Shown piece after piece: positions 58,908 to 64,000 of a stretch of 64,000 nucleotides of DNA; position 1 is the first letter of the stretch, and each line of letters opens with the position of its first letter. Source of the stretch: Bolinopsis microptera. Taxonomy: Eukaryota; Ctenophora; Tentaculata; Lobata; Bolinopsidae. A program made the translations under genes and the position numbers. The notes beneath the pieces are model-generated. The model did not search any database. It saw only the letters and a program-made list of their open reading frames with translations, and was not told the origin of the DNA. The stretch spans positions 18,525,419 to 18,589,418 of the forward strand of contig NC_087076.1 of NCBI RefSeq assembly GCF_026151205.1. Direction: 5' to 3'.

Positions 58908-61900
58908 AAATGCAGTCACTGCCTTAAGAGCTTATGTTTAGGTCAAAAATTTGTTGAATGTTTTAAATGTAATTGCATTATACATGAAAAATGTTTCAAA
59001 AACTCTGAAGCAACCGTGATCAACTCAAATTACTTTTGTAGTCAGTGCAAAGCGCTAATCCTTAAACAGTACAACCCGTTTAAAGATATGATTAGTAAGT
59101 CGGATAACAATAACAACGACCCCTTGATTCTGAAAATGTCACAAGTTCTAGAATATTGTAAGCCTTACTCCACCAACAAATTTAATAACGAACTTAGTGC
59201 CGATCTTCATAAAAATGGTGGCTCTTTCTTCCTGAATATCGACGGCAACAAAAGCAACTTCGACCATCTCATATCTGAATTAGAGTGCCTCAAACACAAT
59301 TTCCCTATCATAGGCCTTGCCGAAACCAATATGAGCCCAGAAGAGAGTTCCGTTTACCCTATTAATGGATTCAATAGTTTCTACCAGACTACAATGCATA
59401 ACAAATCGAAAGGAACGGGCGTTGCAGTTTATGTTCACAATGCTTTTAATGCAGTCGTTAATGTAGATGTATCAAACGTCACCAGTAATTTAGAAAGCCT
59501 CTTTGTGACTATTCATCAAGAATCTAAAACTATAAACGTAGGAGTAATCTATAGACCCCCTAGTGGAGACATTGACGAGTTTCTCGCTGAGCTACAAGTA
59601 ATTATGGGTAAACTCCCAAAGTTAAATGTACATGTAATGGGTGATTTTAATATTAACCTCCATAACGGCAATAGAAGATGCACACAAGAATTAGAAAACA
59701 TAATGCTCGGATTAGGGTACTCACCAACGATATCTATCCAAACACACGAAAAGCCTGGATGTAAACCATCCTGTATTGATAATATTTTCACTAATGAAAT
59801 CGAAAGCACGTTGTTTACAGGAACGTTGCAACTCAATGTTTCTCACCACCATGCCATCTTTCAAATCAATAGTTGTCTTAATTTTGTAGCTGATGAACCT
59901 AAACTTAAACACGCACAATATTACGACTATAGCACCTCAAATGTAGACGCCTTTCTCACATCAATTAATAATGAACTACATACCAATCCTCCTGAAAACT
60001 TCAGTAGTTTCTGCACTACTTTTCAGAAGCACCTAGACGAGGCATTCAAACTTGACAAACCGAAATTATCTAAACGTAACGCTTTGAACAACCCATGGAT
60101 TACTAGTGGTATTGTTACCTCAATTCGAACGAAAGACTCGCTCTATGATTTGTGGAAAAAGTCTCAGAAGAAAAAATGTTTATTGCTAACTAATAATAAT
60201 AATATTAAACGCGAGGAGTGTAATTGCCTCACTTGTATGAATATAGCAAAAAGATACCTTGAATATAAGGATTACAGGAAGCATCTCAAGGTACTTATTG
60301 ACCGTGTCAAGAAGAATCATTATGCAGGTAAATTAACTGACTGCTCTGGTGATAGTAAGAAAACGTGGGAAATCATAAACACTATTCGTGGAAAATCCAG
60401 GCGTGAAATAAAGCCATGTTTTATCCTTAACGATCAAAAAATAATAAATCGTAGGATGATTGCTAATGAATTCAATAAATATTTTCAGTCGATTGCATCC
60501 AAACTAAATGAAAATTATTCTGAAGATTATATAACCCTGGATGCAATTCCCTCATTCTCAAACTTCTTACCTAAAACCTGTGAGTCAAGTATATATCTTA
60601 GTGATTGTACACAGTATGAAATTATAGATATTATTAATGAGTTCACAAATGGTAAATCTAGTGACATTCCAATTCACGTTATAAAAAAGTCTGCTAGAAT
60701 AATATCTCCCTTTTTAGCCAAGCACTTTAACCATTGCATGCAACAGGGGATATTCCCAGATGAACTTAAATTAGGAAAGATAAGTCCCATCTATAAAAAA
60801 GATAATCAGGAACTATTTGAAAACTATAGGCCAATATCAACCTTACCAGTATTTGGAAAAATTTTAGAGAAACTTATTTATAAACGTATGTACAGCTTCC
60901 TAATTGCTAAAAGAATCATTTATGAGAACCAATTTGGATTTAGAAAGGGTCACTCAACAAGCCACGCACTGAACTTATCTGTTAGCCATATCGAATCACA
61001 CTTAAAAGACAGGAAACACGTTCTTGGCATTTTCATTGATTTAAGTAAGGCTTTCGACACGATATCTCACGAGAAGCTTTTATTCAAATTAAATAATTAC
61101 GGAATTAGGGGCAACGCACTGAATTTGATAAAAAGTTACCTGTCAAACCGGAGCCAATATGTTCACGTCTTAAATGAAAACTCCGATAAACTTCCTGTTG
61201 AGTGGGGAGTTCCCCAAGGCTCTGTTCTTGGTCCCTTACTATTCCTCCTGTATATAAATGACCTATGCAACGTATCTAATAAAGGCAAGTTTATCTTATT
61301 TGCTGACGACACTAACCTATTCGTTTCTGCAGACTCGAAAAAAGACGTTTATAATGTAGCTAACGATATTCTTTCTTCTATTTCTAGATACATGAAATGT
61401 AATCTACTACATATTAACGCTAAGAAGAGCTGTTATATGTATTTCTCCCCAAACAAACGTGTAAATGAATCGTCTACATGCAGTACACCCGATGATTTAA
61501 ATCTCTCCATAGACGGCTCCATAATAATACGTGTTAAAACAACTAAGTTTCTAGGTGTGCTGATTGATGATAAACTGAACTGGAAACCTCACATCGAATC
61601 ACTAAATAAGAAACTAAGAAGTGCTTGTGGACGTATTTACCGCATAAAAAACTGTCTACCTATAAAACTGCACAAGCAGATATACCACACACTATTTGAA
61701 TCACACCTTACGTTCGCCATCTCAGTATGGGGTGGTGTCTCTAACCAAGTTATCAACCCTGTATTCTTAACACAGAAGAGATGTATTAGAATAATTTTTG
61801 GAGATGCAAACTCATATCAAAACAAATTCAAAACATGTGCTCGTTCTAGACCTATTCAATGTAAAATACTGGGTAAATATGAGTCTAATGTTAATAACTC

Positions 61901-62384
61901 TGTTAATCCACGTATTAAACCATGTGCAAAGTGTGTCCGCTCTAAATCGGTAGTTCATAATAAACTTGTTAGACCCTTATGTTGTCAAAAACTAGGAGCT
62001 GAATTCTATTCCAAGGAATCAACCAAACCATTATTTAACAGTCATAAACTCCTTACTGTTCATAATCTTTACAAACTTCGTACTATAACTGAACTTTTTA
62101 AAATAGTGAAATATAGGGTACCCATATCTCTCTACTCTTTACTTAACATGTCTGAACTGAGGGATGACCGTCTAATACCACCAAAGCCAAGCCATAACTT
62201 TATTTATAAATCTTCTTGGCTTTGGAATCAATTCAAGGACTCCAATCCACAGAATAAACCTGACTTTGTGAACACATCCTGTAACTCAATCAAATCAAGG
62301 CTAAACCGATCTCTTCTAGATGCCCAAAGCAGGTTCGATAATGAGTGGCATAATGACAACTTTAACAGTTTTGGACCATGCTAG
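58908..62384 (+). CDS. Non-LTR retrotransposon ORF2: PHD-type finger, APE endonuclease, reverse transcriptase
   Basis: The frame is open directly after an in-frame TAA at 58905-58907 and runs 1,158 codons without a break; the first GTG/ATG-type start is ambiguous. Order: a C4HC3 PHD-like zinc finger (CSHC, CFKCNCIIHEKC, FCSQC, residues 2-47); an APE-type endonuclease (GLAETNMSPE, VGVIYRPPSGD, HVMGDFNINL, SCIDNIFTN, VSHHHAIF); a linker; then a reverse transcriptase (ENYRPISTLPVFGKILEKLI, NQFGFRKGHSTSHA, FIDLSKAFDTISHEKL, VPQGSVLGPLLFLLYINDL and the catalytic LFADDTNLF). The C-terminal region has cysteine pairs (KPCAKC) and a HKLLTVHNLYKLRTI segment typical of CR1/Rex/jockey-like LINEs. All catalytic motifs are intact, suggesting a young copy. 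The element lies between two DXO paralogues. No ORF1 and no exact 5' or 3' ends were identified. Confidence 0.95.
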   Translation, partial: KCSHCLKSLCLGQKFVECFKCNCIIHEKCFKNSEATVINSNYFCSQCKALILKQYNPFKDMISKSDNNNNDPLILKMSQVLEYCKPYSTNKFNNELSADLHKNGGSFFLNIDGNKSNFDHLISELECLKHNFPIIGLAETNMSPEESSVYPINGFNSFYQTTMHNKSKGTGVAVYVHNAFNAVVNVDVSNVTSNLESLFVTIHQESKTINVGVIYRPPSGDIDEFLAELQVIMGKLPKLNVHVMGDFNINLHNGNRRCTQELENIMLGLGYSPTISIQTHEKPGCKPSCIDNIFTNEIESTLFTGTLQLNVSHHHAIFQINSCLNFVADEPKLKHAQYYDYSTSNVDAFLTSINNELHTNPPENFSSFCTTFQKHLDEAFKLDKPKLSKRNALNNPWITSGIVTSIRTKDSLYDLWKKSQKKKCLLLTNNNNIKREECNCLTCMNIAKRYLEYKDYRKHLKVLIDRVKKNHYAGKLTDCSGDSKKTWEIINTIRGKSRREIKPCFILNDQKIINRRMIANEFNKYFQSIASKLNENYSEDYITLDAIPSFSNFLPKTCESSIYLSDCTQYEIIDIINEFTNGKSSDIPIHVIKKSARIISPFLAKHFNHCMQQGIFPDELKLGKISPIYKKDNQELFENYRPISTLPVFGKILEKLIYKRMYSFLIAKRIIYENQFGFRKGHSTSHALNLSVSHIESHLKDRKHVLGIFIDLSKAFDTISHEKLLFKLNNYGIRGNALNLIKSYLSNRSQYVHVLNENSDKLPVEWGVPQGSVLGPLLFLLYINDLCNVSNKGKFILFADDTNLFVSADSKKDVYNVANDILSSISRYMKCNLLHINAKKSCYMYFSPNKRVNESSTCSTPDDLNLSIDGSIIIRVKTTKFLGVLIDDKLNWKPHIESLNKKLRSACGRIYRIKNCLPIKLHKQIYHTLFESHLTFAISVWGGVSNQVINPVFLTQKRCIRIIFGDANSYQNKFKTCARSRPIQCKILGKYESNVNNSVNPRIKPCAKCVRSKSVVHNKLVRPLCCQKLGAEFYSKESTKPLFNSHKLLTVHNLYKLRTITELFKIVKYRVPISLYSLLNMSELRDDRLIPPKPSHNFIYKSSWLWNQFKDSNPQNKPDFVNTSCNSIKSRLNRSLLDAQSRFDNEWHNDNFNSFGPC

Positions 62385-63549
62385 ATTATTGATAAAAACG
62401 TGGAATTTATGTAAACAAATACTTAATTACTTAAATATTGCCGTTTCCGTACGGCGCTATACGTAATATATGTTAAAAGCGCGCCGCAGCTACTCCCTAC
62501 CTCAACATTTGCGCGGGTTTCTTAAGCGCGCACGTACGTTTATTCTTGGCCGTTAATCAGACCCATGACATAACGCTATAGGTGGCAGTGACTGTAATTT
62601 TCTTCAACAATTACTGAATTATCCATCCATAAAGTGATTTACAAAATGACACCTAAACCTCGTGTTTCGGTGTTCACTTAAACGGTACTTGGCGGCTGAA
62701 CTGTGGTGTCTGACGTTTGCAGCTAGATCGGACTCTGCATGATATTGTATTAGCAAATTTGTATAGTGTATAATTGTTTAGTGTTTATAATACTCTGCAA
62801 CCTGGTAGCACGGCTGACACAAAAACAAAATGTTGGCCTGGCTTGTGCATAACCAAGTAAATAACACGCACTCCGATAAAAGCCGTCTGGAGAAACTCCG
62901 CAAAATGTTCATTGTAGTCAACGGGCACAAAGAAGCACTACTAGCAATTGTGTCCTTTACCCTCCTACATAATTTGAACATTTTTGTGGCTAACTTATTG
63001 AGCGACATCTGAATTAAAATGTGTCTAGTATTAAAAGATTCAGTAAGTAATTTTTTCATGTACGCTGTATTTAGTACACTGTAGTTAGTAAATCAAATCA
63101 AACTTTTTCGATCAGCCGCGCGCTGAACCAGTGTTGCACTAGGTAAAAATTGTGTATATTTTGTTCATTTTTGAGTGTAAATTAATTTATTAATTTATCA
63201 CAAATTATTTTATTATAATATAACCACTTATGTGAAATGGTTATTTTGACTTTAAATATTTGAACTAAATATGAATTGATTGTGGGTATAAAATAAAATT
63301 TGTTTTACTAAAATTTGTTTTACACTATGTCAATCAAATTACTAAAAATGTCTACAAATTTACAAAAGATTAAAAGGGTCACCTAAGTTAACGGAATTTT
63401 TAAAAAAGGGGATCCCAACCAATGAAGCTGAAACACCTCACAGCAAACAGACGTAGACCAAGGTGGCACTTGTTTGAAGAACGTGCATCAACTACCTTGC
63501 TGAATCACAACATTATCAAAATAATTCAAAAGTCTCCCAAAATTGATTT
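62385..63549. other. Retrotransposon 3' flank and intergenic DNA
   Basis: The LINE 3' end is probably within this stretch but no poly-A or microsatellite tail is clear. A GCGCGCC-rich patch at 62478-62530 stands out from the AT-rich background. No gene supported. Confidence 0.4.
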
Positions 63550-64000
63550 CTAATCAGAATCATCCCAATTATCTGGAACATTGTAATCACTATCCTCAGA
63601 AACACTGGTTGATTTCCTATGATCACACTTAATGCTTTCCTGGTTTTTAAGAGCCCAGTCAAATTTTTCAGTTATAACCTTCTTAAACTCTGGATAGTAA
63701 CCAGGAGTAAGTCTAATGAATCCATCTTCAGCACAGCTGAGGGTAAGAGTACTACCCTCTTCATAATCCAATTCTGATTTCAGCCACTCTTCCCCATGTT
63801 TAGTGCGAGTAGAATTTGTATTTAACTTTGTTTTCAGCCAATTTAAAACAGTGGCCAAGTATGTCAAAATTTCATTGGGCTTCCAAAAATCCTTGCCAAT
63901 CTCAGCCAACTCTTTGGTGGTATATTTCTTTATTTCCTTTAGGATGCCATCAGCTGTTCGGAATCCACAATAAACAGCACTAGCACCAGTTAAGGTACAG
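63550..64000 (-). CDS. Second DXO/Rai1-family paralogue, 3' part (runs off the window)
   Basis: The frame is open from the window edge to TAA at 63550. It begins with ASAVYCGFRTADGILKEIKK, aligning directly with VDTVYCGVRTVEGMLIDVKK of the gene at 57070-58431. Similarity then continues to the shared NVPDNWDDSD/DVPDTWDDSD end, roughly half the residues being identical by eye. Other matched landmarks are the KPNEILTYL, HGEEWLKSELD and EDGFIRLTPG segments. Only the C-terminal about 150 residues are in view, so the state of its catalytic motifs is unknown. Same orientation and same single-exon look as the first copy, consistent with a tandem duplication. Confidence 0.9.
   Translation of the reverse strand, partial: CTLTGASAVYCGFRTADGILKEIKKYTTKELAEIGKDFWKPNEILTYLATVLNWLKTKLNTNSTRTKHGEEWLKSELDYEEGSTLTLSCAEDGFIRLTPGYYPEFKKVITEKFDWALKNQESIKCDHRKSTSVSEDSDYNVPDNWDDSD

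Noticed and set aside
1-64000. CRISPR arrays, bacterial operons, riboswitches
   Set aside because: The sequence is clearly animal; the tandem repeats present have no spacer structure and no prokaryotic gene context exists.

Overview
The window is genomic DNA from an animal. It is AT-rich, its genes are split by GT-AG introns, and the gene set is metazoan: a ciliary coiled-coil protein (CCDC146), TGF-beta/BMP-type ligands, a glypican, a C-type lectin and an F-BAR protein. The phylum cannot be fixed from sequence alone. Gene spacing, intron sizes and the mix of Penelope-like, CR1/jockey-like, hAT and mariner-type elements point to an invertebrate (a cnidarian or similar is possible but unproven). 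Exon structures were assembled by eye from splice sites, phase agreement between neighbouring exons and family resemblance.

Layout. 1-1965 (+): the last five exons of CCDC146. 4612-6131 (+): a small secreted acidic repeat protein. 6132-21336: mostly non-coding, with minisatellites, a tRNA-derived SINE, a duplicated non-coding repeat and one possible minus-strand exon at 18743-19030. 21367-25854 (+): a TGF-beta ligand locus with a signal-peptide exon, a short second exon and two alternative-looking large exons. Each large exon encodes a near-complete prodomain, a furin site and a seven-cysteine mature domain. 29795-31846 (+): a secreted C-type lectin with a cysteine-rich, multiply dibasic pro-region. 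32531-41389 (-): an F-BAR-domain protein in eleven exons, with a tiny hAT MITE in its largest intron.

42134-54612 (-): a complete nine-exon saccharopine-dehydrogenase-like oxidoreductase (SCCPDH). Its 8.9-kb last intron contains, on the opposite strand, an intronless glypican (43543-50747). The glypican has all 14 family cysteines, about 2,400 codons dominated by 11- and 5-residue repeats, and a C-terminal GPI-type tail. Three apparent one-base frameshifts lie in a 540-bp stretch of it.

54855-64000: two 3' fragments of a Penelope-like element in inverted orientation, each followed by a hammerhead-ribozyme-like core; a DXO/Rai1-family gene (-) that has lost key metal-binding residues; an apparently intact non-LTR retrotransposon (+); and the 3' part of a second DXO paralogue (-) running off the window.

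The genes do not form one pathway. The glypican and TGF-beta ligands belong to the same extracellular signalling context by family knowledge, but nothing in the sequence links them functionally.
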